A stretch of DNA of 64,000 bases from Mycobacterium paraseoulense (GCF_010731655.1 NZ_AP022619.1:1674001-1738000); one strand, 5' to 3'; counted from the stretch's first letter, positions 51,273-60,974 are shown. A program made the numbers and translations. Notes: generated from the letters alone by a model not told the origin.

Positions 51273-51678
51273 CGCTACCTCCAGCAATCTGTCATCACCC
51301 ACTGATACGGCACTATATTCGGCACGTATACGGGTGGCGAAAATAGTGTCCTAGATTGCGCTTCTGCGGCTCGCTTGCGTTCCTCTCAACATCAACAGGG
51401 TCGACCTGCAGGCGCCCAATCCGGCCGATAGACCGCGGCAGCGCTGACCGAAGGAATCCTCTCAATACCGCGGTTTACCTCGGTTTTTAACCATTCTTGA
51501 GACCGGCTCAGCTGGCCGCGACGCGGCGCTGTAGACCTCACCCTGGTGCGAATATCCGGGTGCCCGGCACCGACGGGAACAGGGTTCGAATAAAGTGCTC
51601 TTTGTTGTACGCTCGATGAGCGGTTGACCAACGTTCACCTACGATCTGGTCTCGCCAGCATGCGACAGGAGACCCACA
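51273..51678. other. intergenic region, promoter of the ligase on its left
   Basis: About 400 bp. At 51308-51330 CACTATATTCGGCACGTATAC is AT-richer and could carry the ligase promoter. No gene motif found on either strand. Confidence 0.45.
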
Positions 51679-51899
51679 TGGCGCTCGTACAAGACGCCGT
51701 CGGCGAATTGCCCTACCGTCGGGGCGTTTGGGTGAGCTTCGACCGACACAGCTACGAGGCGTCCGGACGCGAAGTGCCGCTGGCCGGCGACCCGCGTGGT
51801 GAGAGCCCGCCGACTTCTACGAGCGTGTGGCCGGTGTGCCCCAGGGCGAAAGATGCGCCCACTGGCGTCACCGGTTGCGACATGCTCGACGTCCGTTAG
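51679..51899 (+). CDS. short uncharacterised ORF or gene remnant
   Basis: From ATG 51679 the frame reads ALVQDAVGELPYRRGVWVSFDR, then HSYEASGREVPLAGDPRGE. Around 51803 the sense seems to pass to another frame (DFYERVAGVPQGERCAHWRH), and this second frame runs into the P450's upstream region. I do not recognise a family. It could be a small gene with a frameshift or a decaying fragment. GGAGACCCAC precedes the ATG. Confidence 0.4.
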
Positions 51900-51949
51900 A
51901 AACGACCACGGTACTTATCGAGAGATCAAACATCAGGAGATCAAAGAAT

Positions 51950-53149
51950 ATGGAGACCAAACTCGAGCCGTTCGATTTCCGGCTCTCGGAATACGGCAAG
52001 GCGACCGAATATGTCCAGCCTCCACAGCCGTATCTCGCACAAAAGGTCGCCGATCTTCGGTACGAGCGTGTCGAAGAGGGTGTCGTCTATCTCTACCGGC
52101 ACGACGACATCATCAAAATCAATCGACACCCCAAGGTCCTTGGCGTTGGTGGCCGCGGACCGGCATTCGGGGTTCCCATGCCACTGATCCCACTCGAGAT
52201 CGACGGCGACGACCACGCCAAGTGGCGGCGCATCCTCGATCCGATGTTCACGCCCAAGCAGGTGGCACGTCTCGAGGATGCGGTGCGCCAGCTGGCCGGT
52301 GAGCTCGTCGACGGGTTCGCAGGAGACGACATCGTGGACATCACCCAGCGCTATTGCGTGCCGCTGCCCTGTCTGACATTTCTGCAATTGTTCGGTGCTC
52401 CCACAAAGGATCTCGATTTCTTCCTGCAATTCATGAAGGACATCCTTCATCCCACCGGAAAGACCGCCGAAGAGAACCAGGAGATCGGGGCTGCCGCCGG
52501 CATGCGCCTGGTCACCTACTTCACCGAGCACCTCGCCAATCGTCGCGCCACCGAGCCCCGCGATGACGTCCTGGGCATCCTGCTGGAGACCGAGATTGAC
52601 GGCGAACGGTTAAACGACATGGAGCTGATGAACATCATCACGCTGATGATGTTCGCCGGCCTCGACACGGTGACATCGTCACTTTCGCTGATGCTCGACT
52701 GGCTCGCTCGGCATCCCGACGAACGCGCCCGGGTCATCGCCGATACGTCGCTGATTCGCGGATTGGTTGAGGAACTACTGCGCTACGAGTCGCCGGTGCC
52801 TGTCGGCACGCGCTACCCGACCGAGGACGTTGACCTCGGTGACGGCCTCGTGATCAAGGCCGGCGAGGCCATCCTCGCATCGTGGGCGACAGCGAACCTC
52901 GATGCGTCGGTGCACGACGATCCCTTGCGTATCAACATCGATCGGCCGCGTCATCAGCACATCGCTTTCGCCAGCGGCACGCATCGTTGTCTGGGCTCCA
53001 ACCTCGCCCGCATGGAGCTCAAGATCGCGATCGAAGAACTGCACAAGCGCTTGCCACACTATGAGCTCGCGCCTGGCGAAGACGTCCGATACGTTAACCT
53101 GCCGGTGCGCAGCGCGGAGTACCTGCCCCTCAAATTCCTGAACGGCTGA
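51950..53149 (+). CDS. cytochrome P450
   Basis: A 399-aa P450. I-helix MMFAGLDTVTSS (AGLDT at 236-240), K-helix E275-x2-R278 (EELLRYESP) and haem loop FASGTHRCLGSNLAR with Cys347. The start ATG at 51950 has AGGAGATC upstream; the open frame before it is unrelated. It belongs to the mycobacterial soluble P450s but is not close to the one at 44177. It probably hydroxylates a terpenoid, steroid or aromatic acid feeding the surrounding CoA pathway. Confidence 0.9.
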   Translation: METKLEPFDFRLSEYGKATEYVQPPQPYLAQKVADLRYERVEEGVVYLYRHDDIIKINRHPKVLGVGGRGPAFGVPMPLIPLEIDGDDHAKWRRILDPMFTPKQVARLEDAVRQLAGELVDGFAGDDIVDITQRYCVPLPCLTFLQLFGAPTKDLDFFLQFMKDILHPTGKTAEENQEIGAAAGMRLVTYFTEHLANRRATEPRDDVLGILLETEIDGERLNDMELMNIITLMMFAGLDTVTSSLSLMLDWLARHPDERARVIADTSLIRGLVEELLRYESPVPVGTRYPTEDVDLGDGLVIKAGEAILASWATANLDASVHDDPLRINIDRPRHQHIAFASGTHRCLGSNLARMELKIAIEELHKRLPHYELAPGEDVRYVNLPVRSAEYLPLKFLNG

Positions 53150-53213
53150 ACGGCGGTCCCCGGCCGCAGCTCAAGAAGTACGGAGGGGCGGCCCGCCGCT
53201 CGTTGGCAGGCGC

Positions 53214-54746
53214 CTATTGACTGCGGGTACCGCCGCCGGGGTAGCCACCGCCACCGAACTTCTGGTCCAACAGCGCATAGTCCTTGCCGCCGGTGACCAA
53301 ACGTGGGAGCGCGTCGAGGAATTCGACGAATTTTGGTTTCTTGTACGACGCAATGCGCGCCTTGCAGTGGGCGATGACGTCTTCTGCCGTGACCGTGTGT
53401 CCCGGTTCAACGACGATGATCGCCTTGACCGATTGCACGTACTGGGCATCCGGCACACCAATGATGGCCGCTTCCTTGACCGCATCGATTTCCTCGATGC
53501 ACCGCTCGACTTCCGCGGGATAGATGTTCTCGACACCGGACTTGATCATCTGTGTCTTGGGTCCGATGAAGTTGATGATGCCGCCTTCGTCCCGCAATCC
53601 GAGGTCGTTGGTTCGCCAGCCGCCACTGCGGGTGCGTTCGGCATTGATCTGCGGCCTGTTCCAGTACCCGGCGTGAACCATCGGACCGTCGAACGTGATC
53701 TCGCCGACTTCGCCCTGCGGCACCTCGCGACCGTCTTCGTCCAGGATGTAGACGCGCGTCCACGGCGATGGACGCCCAGCCGTCGAAACCCCTGCCTTAC
53801 CGCCGTATCCGGCGAAGCAGTTGAATCCCGTCGCCTCGGTCTGACCGTATCCACCACGGAAGAACGCCGACGTGTCGGGCGAGACCATGTCGACCCAGCC
53901 GGGCACTGGAAACGGCGACCGGAAGCTCGTTAAGTCGTGCGCGCCATCGGCGTTGAGTTCGACGATCTTCTCGATGGTGGGGGGGAGCACGAATCCCGAC
54001 ACACAACGCTCGCGGCTGATCGCCTCCATCACATACTGCGGCTCGGCTCGTGCGATGAATACATTCGTTCCGCCGATGTGAAAGGTGGCCACTGTGAACA
54101 TGAGGCTGCCAATGTGAAACAGCGGTCCGCAGTTCAAATACACGTATTCCGAAGTGATCTCGGCGAGATAGAAGAGGTTCGCGTCCTGCGTTAGCAGCCC
54201 GAGCTGGGTGATCATTGAACCGTTGGGGCGACCACCGAAAGCCGCCGTATACATCACCACGACCGGCAATGCCGGATCGACATCGCCGAACGAGGAGTTC
54301 GGTTCGTTCGCTGCGAGCAAACGCTCGTAGCCGTCTTCGCCATCGCCGTCGTGCTGAACCCACAGCGCTTCGCCGCCGACCTTGGTGCGGGCCTCCTTCG
54401 ACACGTCGCCGGTGATGTCCTCCTGCCAGACCACGACCTTGGGGTCGAGATCTTCGATCACGAACACGAACTCGTCGACGGACTGCCGCCAGTTCACCGG
54501 GCATGTCATCGCGCCCAGCCTCGCGCTTGCCAAAATCAACTCGAGCAACCGGTGACAGTTCTGGCCCAGCCACAGCAGCCGATCGCCCTCGCCGACGCCG
54601 GCATTCTTAAGGCAACCCGCCAGCCGGTCGACCCGTTCCCGCAGTTGGCGATAGGTGTAGCGGTGTTCGCCACATACGGTGGCGACCTTGTCGGGATAGG
54701 TGCGACTGTTCTGATCCAGAACATCACCCAACGTCAACCGATACAT
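53214..54746 (-). CDS. AMP-binding acyl-CoA ligase with altered P-loop
   Basis: A 510-aa adenylate-forming enzyme. ATG 54746 follows GAGGAGTGTC; the frame continues upstream without family similarity. The A3 loop reads VVVMYTAAFGGRPNGSM, in which the usual T-SGTTG-PK is changed to TAAFGGRPNG: the Ser/Thr-rich loop and the lysine are replaced. The rest is normal (YGQTEATGFNCF, WRTNDLGLRDEGG, MIKSGVENIYPAEVE), but near the C-terminus the A10 lysine region TGGKDYALLDQKF fits. The altered loop occurs in mycobacterial FadD-like proteins; activity may be changed. It is convergent with the P450. Confidence 0.87.
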   Translation of the reverse strand: MYRLTLGDVLDQNSRTYPDKVATVCGEHRYTYRQLRERVDRLAGCLKNAGVGEGDRLLWLGQNCHRLLELILASARLGAMTCPVNWRQSVDEFVFVIEDLDPKVVVWQEDITGDVSKEARTKVGGEALWVQHDGDGEDGYERLLAANEPNSSFGDVDPALPVVVMYTAAFGGRPNGSMITQLGLLTQDANLFYLAEITSEYVYLNCGPLFHIGSLMFTVATFHIGGTNVFIARAEPQYVMEAISRERCVSGFVLPPTIEKIVELNADGAHDLTSFRSPFPVPGWVDMVSPDTSAFFRGGYGQTEATGFNCFAGYGGKAGVSTAGRPSPWTRVYILDEDGREVPQGEVGEITFDGPMVHAGYWNRPQINAERTRSGGWRTNDLGLRDEGGIINFIGPKTQMIKSGVENIYPAEVERCIEEIDAVKEAAIIGVPDAQYVQSVKAIIVVEPGHTVTAEDVIAHCKARIASYKKPKFVEFLDALPRLVTGGKDYALLDQKFGGGGYPGGGTRSQ

Positions 54747-54979
54747 ATGACACTCCTCATGGATCAGGCCTTCGGCGCGACTTTGGAGCGGACGGAAAGT
54801 GCGCATCGCGGGAATCTATTAAGTATCCTTAATCGGGAGGATAGCATGCGCCCGGATTTCGCCGAAGAAAGCGGGATCAAGCACTGGTTAGCGCGGGATC
54901 CACCGCGACGGGCCGGCTAGCAGTACGCTCTGTGCAACTCACCGACCGCATGGAGCACACTCAATGACTTCGCCTAGCT
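54747..54979. promoter_or_regulatory. divergent promoter region, ligase versus double GntR regulator
   Basis: About 230 bp. TTAAG-TATC-CTTAA (inverted repeat of 5 bp) lies near 54820-54833, followed by GGGAGGATAGC. This could be an operator for the regulator encoded downstream, controlling the divergent ligase too. Confidence 0.4.
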
Positions 54980-56446
54980 ATGACTTCGCCTAGCTTGCCG
55001 CCGGCCGACACGACCGGCGCACCGGGCTCGAGGGGCAAGCTGGCCCAGTTGACCGCCAAACGCATCGAAGCCGACATTATCCGCCGACGGTGGCCCGTCG
55101 GTGCCCTACTCGGCTCCGAGGCCGAACTACGCGAACACTACGGGGTCAGTCGGGCCGTGCTGCGCGAAGCCATCCGCCTCACCGAGCATCACCAGGCCGC
55201 CACAATGCGTCGCGGCCCCGCGGGCGGATTGGTGGTCCGAGCCCCCGAGCCCAGCGGCGCCACCCAAGCGATGGTCATCTATCTGGAAAGCGTTGGCACC
55301 AACCTCGAAGACCTCATCGGAGCGCGGCTCCTGCTCGAGCCGCTGGCCGTGGCACTGGCCATTGAGCGCGTCGACGAGCAAGGCATCGAACATCTGCGTG
55401 CGGTCTTGGCGGCAGACGATTCCGACCTGCCCCACCGCGGCAAGTCCGGCCACGTCGTACACGTCGCGATCGGGGAGCGATCGGGCAATCCCGCAGTCGC
55501 GTTGTTCATCGAGATTCTCGCTCAGCTCACTGAGCGCTACTCGAAGGTGACCAACGGCCGCGAGCATGCCGCGACCTCGGCGGCGATCGGCCACGACGGC
55601 GTCAACGCCCATCGCGCGGTCGTCGAAGCGATCATCGGTGGCGACGTGGCGCGCGCCCAATTCGCCATGCGGAACCACCTTGAGGCCCTGGGCGCTTGGT
55701 TAGCCGATCAGGCGAAGCTGCTGTCGTATCACGCACGCCCCTCGGCCTTCGACAATGTCATCAGCGGCGACAAGCTGGCCGAGGTTGTAGCAGAACGGAT
55801 TCGACAAGACATCCGTCAAGCCGACGGACGAGTCGGCGATGTACTGGGCTCGGAAACCATCCTGCAAGACCGCTACGCCGTAAGCCGCTCGGTGCTGCGC
55901 GAAGCCATCCGCTTGCTCGAATATCACTCCATCGCCCAGATGCGAAGGGGACCTGGTGGCGGACTCGTGGTGTCGGCACCCGACGCCGAGGCGAGCGTGG
56001 AGACGATGAGCTTATACCTTGACTACCGCCACATCGAGGTCCGCGATCTGCTCGGGGTGCAGGAGTCCATTGAGCTGGGCTGTATAGACAATGTCGCGGC
56101 GCGTATCAACGAACCCGGCGTGGCCGACCGGTTGCGCGGATCGCTGTTGATCGACGAGCACACACCGGAATCCGACGTGCTGGAAGCCGCCCGGTTATTC
56201 CACGCCGAGCTCGCCGACCTCAGCGGCAACCCGATTCTTGAACTCTTCCTCAAGGTGCTGCTGGAGCTGTGGGTACGTCACAGCGCCGCGCTTCCGGTGA
56301 AAAACCCCGCCGCCGGGCCCCGCGCCCCGGAGCTGGCCGCCGTGCACGCCGCGATCGTCGACGCGTTGCTGGCCAACGACTCCGGCCTGGCCAAGAACCG
56401 ACTGCGCCGCTACCTCCGTGCACTCGGCGACTGGTGGCAAGCCTGA
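54980..56446 (+). CDS. fused double GntR/FadR-type transcriptional regulator
   Basis: A 488-aa protein made of two complete GntR-FCD units in one chain. The first wHTH is at about residues 20-90 (GSEAELREHYGVSRAVLREA, MRRGPAGGLVV), the second at about 265-335 (GSETILQDRYAVSRSVLREA, MRRGPGGGLVV). Each is followed by an FCD-like all-helical ligand domain. The halves are clearly related, so it arose by tandem duplication and fusion. One chain would carry the DNA-binding surfaces of a normal dimer, with possibly different ligands. The frame-start TTG/ATG region has ATGACTTCGCCTAGC twice (54964 and 54980), so an in-frame duplicate start is visible. Confidence 0.9.
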   Translation: MTSPSLPPADTTGAPGSRGKLAQLTAKRIEADIIRRRWPVGALLGSEAELREHYGVSRAVLREAIRLTEHHQAATMRRGPAGGLVVRAPEPSGATQAMVIYLESVGTNLEDLIGARLLLEPLAVALAIERVDEQGIEHLRAVLAADDSDLPHRGKSGHVVHVAIGERSGNPAVALFIEILAQLTERYSKVTNGREHAATSAAIGHDGVNAHRAVVEAIIGGDVARAQFAMRNHLEALGAWLADQAKLLSYHARPSAFDNVISGDKLAEVVAERIRQDIRQADGRVGDVLGSETILQDRYAVSRSVLREAIRLLEYHSIAQMRRGPGGGLVVSAPDAEASVETMSLYLDYRHIEVRDLLGVQESIELGCIDNVAARINEPGVADRLRGSLLIDEHTPESDVLEAARLFHAELADLSGNPILELFLKVLLELWVRHSAALPVKNPAAGPRAPELAAVHAAIVDALLANDSGLAKNRLRRYLRALGDWWQA

Positions 56447-56475
56447 TCCTGGCGCTTCAGACCCGCCGATCGGGC

Positions 56476-57552
56476 TCAGGCACCGGCGACATCGAGCCCT
56501 CGCCCTAACATCGCCGTCGAGCGCTCGGCGAACTGCGCCGCCCGCTGTTCGTCGAATCCCCCATTGCGCAACAGCGTCGCCAGCCGACTATTGATCAATG
56601 AGAACACCAGAGCGGCAAGCACTTCAAAGTAGCTCACGTCCTTAACCGGGCAACCCCGCAAGGACTCGTAGTGCTGCAGTATCGCCTCACGACACGGAAT
56701 ACCCGGCAGTCTGTTCAGCCCGCCGGCCTCACAGATGTACTCCTCGAACATCAACCACCACCCGACGTCGATGCCGGCCGGGCCGATGGTAGCGGCCTCC
56801 CAGTCCAGCATCGACACCACAGACAGATCCGTTCCAAAGATCATGTTGCCGATGCGTGCATCGCCCCACACCACCACCGGTGCGACATCGGCGGGTCGGG
56901 CGCGTTGCACATAACGCAGCCCATCAGTGATGCAGGACCGGTTGATCTGCAGATCAGCATCGGCCCACCTCGCCCACGCTGTCACATGCTCGACGTAGTC
57001 CTGCAAGGGATTACCGGTCGATGACTTGGGCGAAAGCACCGATGCGACCCGCCGCGGATCTAGTTGATGCAGCTCGGCCAGCCGTGCCAGCGCATTGTCA
57101 TACAAGCGCGCGCGCTCGGCGGCTGACAACTCGGCCACCCAGCCACGCTGGTGATAGCTCGGCACATCGGTCGGTATCCGGCCGTCGATTCGATTCATCA
57201 GGTAAAAGGCGGCACCGAACCACCGCGACTCGGGTTCGGCGAAGCGAATTTGCGGCAACGGAAGTCGGCACGCGCCAGCCAGCGCCTGCATGACCGCGGC
57301 CTGATGCAGCGCATCGCTGGTCGGAAAGAGCTGATGGCGGGTCGGCTCAATGCGCAGCACCAGGCTGTCATCGTGTTCGGTCGACGCGGCATCCAACCAC
57401 CGCACACGACACATCACCGTCTCGTTGGAAAATCCGCTCTTCGACGGCGTCACTTCCACATCGTGAACGACGCGCGCACCCGCCTTGGCAACGAACCAGC
57501 GGCGCAGCGTGCGACCGGTGGCATCGATGTCGCGCTGCGTGGCAATGGTCAC
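56476..57552 (-). CDS. aminoglycoside-phosphotransferase-like kinase
   Basis: A 358-aa APH-fold kinase. The catalytic loop is VVVWGDARIGNMIFG (the Asp-x4-Asn form of Brenner's motif), the metal-binding Asp is in MLDWEAATIGP, and the N-lobe has PSKSGFSNETVMCRVRW and LVLRIEPTRH with the likely ATP-binding residue. GTG 57552 has GGGGAGGCGACG upstream. In catabolic loci such kinases (e.g. LvaA, ACAD11's APH domain, mycobacterial FadE36) phosphorylate hydroxyacyl-CoA so that it can be eliminated; here two acyl-CoA dehydrogenases are close by. Antibiotic resistance is less likely. Confidence 0.85.
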   Translation of the reverse strand: MTIATQRDIDATGRTLRRWFVAKAGARVVHDVEVTPSKSGFSNETVMCRVRWLDAASTEHDDSLVLRIEPTRHQLFPTSDALHQAAVMQALAGACRLPLPQIRFAEPESRWFGAAFYLMNRIDGRIPTDVPSYHQRGWVAELSAAERARLYDNALARLAELHQLDPRRVASVLSPKSSTGNPLQDYVEHVTAWARWADADLQINRSCITDGLRYVQRARPADVAPVVVWGDARIGNMIFGTDLSVVSMLDWEAATIGPAGIDVGWWLMFEEYICEAGGLNRLPGIPCREAILQHYESLRGCPVKDVSYFEVLAALVFSLINSRLATLLRNGGFDEQRAAQFAERSTAMLGRGLDVAGA

Positions 57553-57617
57553 AGACGTCGCCTCCCCAGTCCGACACCGATGCCTGACCCACGACGATAA
57601 TAGAGTATAAGGAAAGG

Positions 57618-58736
57618 ATGGAAACCTTCGAACCTCATGGTTCGACGCAGGACCGGTTCGGCGCATACCTCCTGCCGGGACGAGTACACGATCCACGCGT
57701 TGCCATCGGGCAGGCGCGGGCCGCAGAACATACGGGGCTGTCCACCGCGTGGATCGGTGAACGGTTGGGTAACAAGGACATCGGGCCGCTCGCGGCCGCC
57801 GTCGCCCAGGCGACGACCACCATCAAGGTCGCCTCCGGCGTGACCAACATCGGGTTGCGCCACCCGATTCAGCTGGCCTCGACTGCCATGACGCTGCAGG
57901 GATTGGCCAGCGGCCGCTTCATCCTGGGATTAGGCCGCCTGAATCCGGCGGCGGCCAAGGCCTACGGTCTGCCCCTCGTCACCAACGCAGTCGTCGCCGA
58001 CACCGCAGAACTGCTGCGCCGGCTCTGTGGGGGCGAGAAGGTGTCCTATTCGGGCCCCGCAGGCACTTTTCCCAAGCTTCGCCTCACCGACTTGCCCGAC
58101 ACCGCACCACCACCGCTGGTCTTCGCAGCGATCGGGCCCAAAAGCCTCGAATTGGCGGGCACCCACTTCGACGGGGTGCTGTTGCACCCCATGCTCACCG
58201 TCGACGCGGTGGCCCGCTCGGCCGCAACGGTGCGCGACGCCGCGCAGCGAAGCGGGCGCGACCCGAGCCAGATGCGGGTGTATGCCTCAGTGCTGGTGGC
58301 CCCCGAACTGCCCGAGCAGCAAGAAATTGCCGCTATCGCCGCCCGCGCCGTGACCTATTTCCAGATCGTCGGCTATGGCGAGAGCTTGACCACCGCCAAC
58401 CAATGGGATCCGTCCCCGTTGACACAGTTGCGCGCGCACCCCTTCTTTGACGGCAGCACCGCCATTGCCGACTACCGGTTCACCCGATACGACCTCACCG
58501 ACGTCGCCCAGCAGTGCATTCCCAGCGCCTGGATCAAGGCGGCGGCGGCGGTCGGCTCGGCTCGGCACTGCGCCCAACGACTCGCCGAGTACCTCGCCGC
58601 CGGAGCCGATGAACTCGTGCTGCACGGCGCGACCCCAGAACTGCTCGGACCGCTGATGGCTCACGCGGCCAACTGCACCGGGTCGACCGGCCCAGCCATT
58701 CAGGGCTGCGGCAACGCCAGGATCGGGCCGAGTTGA
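57618..58736 (+). CDS. F420-dependent LLM-class oxidoreductase
   Basis: A 372-aa luciferase-like (beta/alpha)8 oxidoreductase, typical for coenzyme-F420 enzymes of mycobacteria: GAYLLPGRVHDPRVAIGQARAAEHTGLSTAWIGERLG, IKVASGVTNIGLRHP, GRFILGLGRL, and IGPKSLELAGTHFDGVLLHPM. The last 37 bp overlap the convergent acyl-CoA dehydrogenase gene. Upstream (57594-57605) is ATAATAGAGTATAAGG just before the start, perhaps the -10 region of a short-leader promoter. It should reduce or oxidise an intermediate with F420; which is unknown. Confidence 0.87.
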   Translation: METFEPHGSTQDRFGAYLLPGRVHDPRVAIGQARAAEHTGLSTAWIGERLGNKDIGPLAAAVAQATTTIKVASGVTNIGLRHPIQLASTAMTLQGLASGRFILGLGRLNPAAAKAYGLPLVTNAVVADTAELLRRLCGGEKVSYSGPAGTFPKLRLTDLPDTAPPPLVFAAIGPKSLELAGTHFDGVLLHPMLTVDAVARSAATVRDAAQRSGRDPSQMRVYASVLVAPELPEQQEIAAIAARAVTYFQIVGYGESLTTANQWDPSPLTQLRAHPFFDGSTAIADYRFTRYDLTDVAQQCIPSAWIKAAAAVGSARHCAQRLAEYLAAGADELVLHGATPELLGPLMAHAANCTGSTGPAIQGCGNARIGPS

Positions 58737-59716
58737 GCTGCGCCCGAACCAAATAGCTGATTCAGGACATGCGCCCGCTCAAGATACAAATGGATGTCGT
58801 GCTCATAGGTGAACCCCATGCCGCCATGCAGGTGGATCGCACTGGCGGAGTTCTCGATTGCCGCGCGGCCCGCGATGAACTTGGCCGCCCGAGTCTGTAG
58901 TTCGGCGTCCGGGTGTCCCTCGGACACGGTGACCGCAGCGAACAGGGTCTGCTGCAGCGCGGCGTCCGCCGCCACTGCCATGTCAGCGCACCTGTGCTTG
59001 ACAGCCTGGTTGACCCCGATCGGCCGGCCGAACTGAATTCGCGTCTTGGCGTGCTCGGCGGTGATCGCCAACGCGCGCTCAGCGATACCAGCTAGCTGCG
59101 CCGCCGCCAGCACCCGCGCGATATGCAGCGCAGGATGCGAGGCCGACGCGGCCCAGTACAACACCGGCACCGCGGCCGCATGCGCGCCGGCGATGCGGCT
59201 CCCGGGATCGATGCACGACACCCAAGCCACGTCAGCAAGGTCGGCCACCCTGATCAAACCGATCCCGGATTCGCCACCGACCACGGCCCATTCGGCATCG
59301 GCCGCATCGACGAGTTGAACAGCACCGGTCAGTCGCGAGGCATCCACACCGGCGCCCACAGCGTTGACCACGCCGGCTCGCGTCGAGCCATCAACGAACC
59401 GGGCGCCCAACTGTGCGTCGCCGCCCTGACAGGCGAGCTCGGCAGCGACCACACCTGCCACGAAGGGGCCCGGCAGCAAGGACTTTCCCAACTCACGGAA
59501 TACAAGCGCATGGTCCTCCAGTCGCAGCCCTTGGCCGCCGACGTGTTCGGGCGCGCTCAATCCGAGGAAACCAAGTTCGGCAGCCGCGTGCCACACCTTC
59601 GGTTCGACCGCCGAGGGCGCATCAGCCCGCTCCCGCAGACCGCTGAGCGCACCATACTCAGCGCAGAACTCTGCAGCGGCTGCAGCTAATTCAAGCTGCT
59701 CTTGTGACGCCGACAT
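58700..59716 (-). CDS. acyl-CoA dehydrogenase, small/degenerate subunit type
   Basis: A 338-aa acyl-CoA-dehydrogenase-fold protein: AAELGFLGLSAPEHVGGQGLRL, then a short middle domain in which the usual FAD motif is weak (VVGGESGIGLIRVADL), and a normal C-terminal bundle with GRPIGVNQAVKHRCADM and IHLHGGMGFTYEHDIHLYLERA. This is the pattern of one partner in the heterotetrameric FadE pairs of steroid side-chain degradation. Its partner is the gene at 59750-60925, 33 bp upstream on the same strand. Its 3' end overlaps the LLM gene. Confidence 0.88.
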   Translation of the reverse strand: MSASQEQLELAAAAAEFCAEYGALSGLRERADAPSAVEPKVWHAAAELGFLGLSAPEHVGGQGLRLEDHALVFRELGKSLLPGPFVAGVVAAELACQGGDAQLGARFVDGSTRAGVVNAVGAGVDASRLTGAVQLVDAADAEWAVVGGESGIGLIRVADLADVAWVSCIDPGSRIAGAHAAAVPVLYWAASASHPALHIARVLAAAQLAGIAERALAITAEHAKTRIQFGRPIGVNQAVKHRCADMAVAADAALQQTLFAAVTVSEGHPDAELQTRAAKFIAGRAAIENSASAIHLHGGMGFTYEHDIHLYLERAHVLNQLFGSGAAQLGPILALPQP

Positions 59717-59749
59717 CTCCATCTGTCGATCAGTCCTTCGCGCTCGCCG

Positions 59750-60925
59750 TCACCTGGGCAGACCCAACACACGTTCCCCAATGATGTTGCGCTGGATCTC
59801 CGATGTACCGCCGGATATCGGCACCGAATAGGAGTACAGGTAGTGACCCGACCAGCCCATCGGTCGTGCCCAACGCGAATTATATTGCAGCCCTTGCGGT
59901 CCAAGGATATCCATGGCCAGCTTGGCAACCGACACGGCGATCTGGCTGTAGAACAACTTCAGCATCGATCCGCCCGGGCCCGGGGTGTCGGTACGTGCAT
60001 TGGCGCTCACACTGGCATAGGTCATCGCGCGCATTGCGATGACCTCAGCTCGTGCAGTCGCTAGCCGGCGTGCGATCTCATCATCGGCGATCGCCGGCCG
60101 CCGCTGGTCCGGCCCGGTAGTCTCGCGGGCCAGTGCGATGAGATTTTCCACGGTGTTGGACAAGCGGACCTGGCTTGCCGTGAAAGCTGTTCCACGTTCG
60201 AAAGCAAGCGTCGACATGGCAACGGCCCAACCGTTGTCGATCTCGCCGACGACGTTGGCGATCGGGATCCGCACATCGTCGTAGAACACCTCGCAGAACT
60301 CCGCACCGCGATCGATGGTCTTGATGGGACGGACGTCGATTCCCGGCGAGTGCATGTCGCAGATCACCCACGTGATGCCGTGGTGCTTCTTGCCGCCAGA
60401 CGTGGTTCGTACGAGCAATTCCTGATAATCGGCGATGTTGGCGAAGCTAGTCCAGATCTTTTGCCCGTTGATGACCAGTTCGTCACCGTCGATCACCGCC
60501 CGCGTCCGCAGTGCGGCAAGGTCAGAACCGGCCGACGGCTCAGAGAACCCCTGACACCAGATGGCCTCGCCGCCAAGGATCTTCGGCAGGTGAAAGCTGC
60601 GTTGGTCAGGAGTCGCCTTCGTCATCAAAGTCGGACCGGCGTGACTAAGACCGACAAAGCATGCGTCAATAGGCGGAAGTCCGGCCCGCGCGTACTCCTC
60701 GTACCAGATGAGCTGCTCAACGAGCGACAGGCCACGCCCACCGTATTCGACCGGCCAGGAGATCCCAGCCCAGCCACCACCCCACTGCGTGCGCTGCCAC
60801 CCGAGGTCATACTCACGGATCTCCGCGGGCACATCGGGGCGCTGCTCGGTGGGCGCATTCTCGGCCAACCAGCTACGCACCTCGTCGCGGAACTCGATAT
60901 GCTCCGCTGAGAACGTTAGGTCCAT
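59750..60925 (-). CDS. acyl-CoA dehydrogenase, catalytic partner
   Basis: A 391-aa acyl-CoA dehydrogenase: GWAGISWPVEYGGRGLSLVEQLIWYEE, IWCQGFSEPSAGSDLAALRTRA, VINGQKIWTSFANIADY, EVFYDDVRIPIANVVGEID and VPISGGTSEIQRNIIGERVLG. It has the complete FAD and substrate motifs and pairs with the 338-aa protein that follows, a probable alpha2beta2 assembly. The gene is divergent from the MhpB-like dioxygenase; TCATGATACTCATGA lies between them. Confidence 0.9.
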   Translation of the reverse strand: MDLTFSAEHIEFRDEVRSWLAENAPTEQRPDVPAEIREYDLGWQRTQWGGGWAGISWPVEYGGRGLSLVEQLIWYEEYARAGLPPIDACFVGLSHAGPTLMTKATPDQRSFHLPKILGGEAIWCQGFSEPSAGSDLAALRTRAVIDGDELVINGQKIWTSFANIADYQELLVRTTSGGKKHHGITWVICDMHSPGIDVRPIKTIDRGAEFCEVFYDDVRIPIANVVGEIDNGWAVAMSTLAFERGTAFTASQVRLSNTVENLIALARETTGPDQRRPAIADDEIARRLATARAEVIAMRAMTYASVSANARTDTPGPGGSMLKLFYSQIAVSVAKLAMDILGPQGLQYNSRWARPMGWSGHYLYSYSVPISGGTSEIQRNIIGERVLGLPR

Positions 60926-60974
60926 TCACTCACCATCGTCATCGAGCTGCCCATCAGCAGGCGAGCAATCCCAA

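Noticed and set aside
56476..57552. Aminoglycoside resistance gene
   Set aside because: It has the kinase fold and motifs, but is embedded among acyl-CoA and F420 enzymes in a mycobacterial-type catabolic locus and matches the catabolic APH group.
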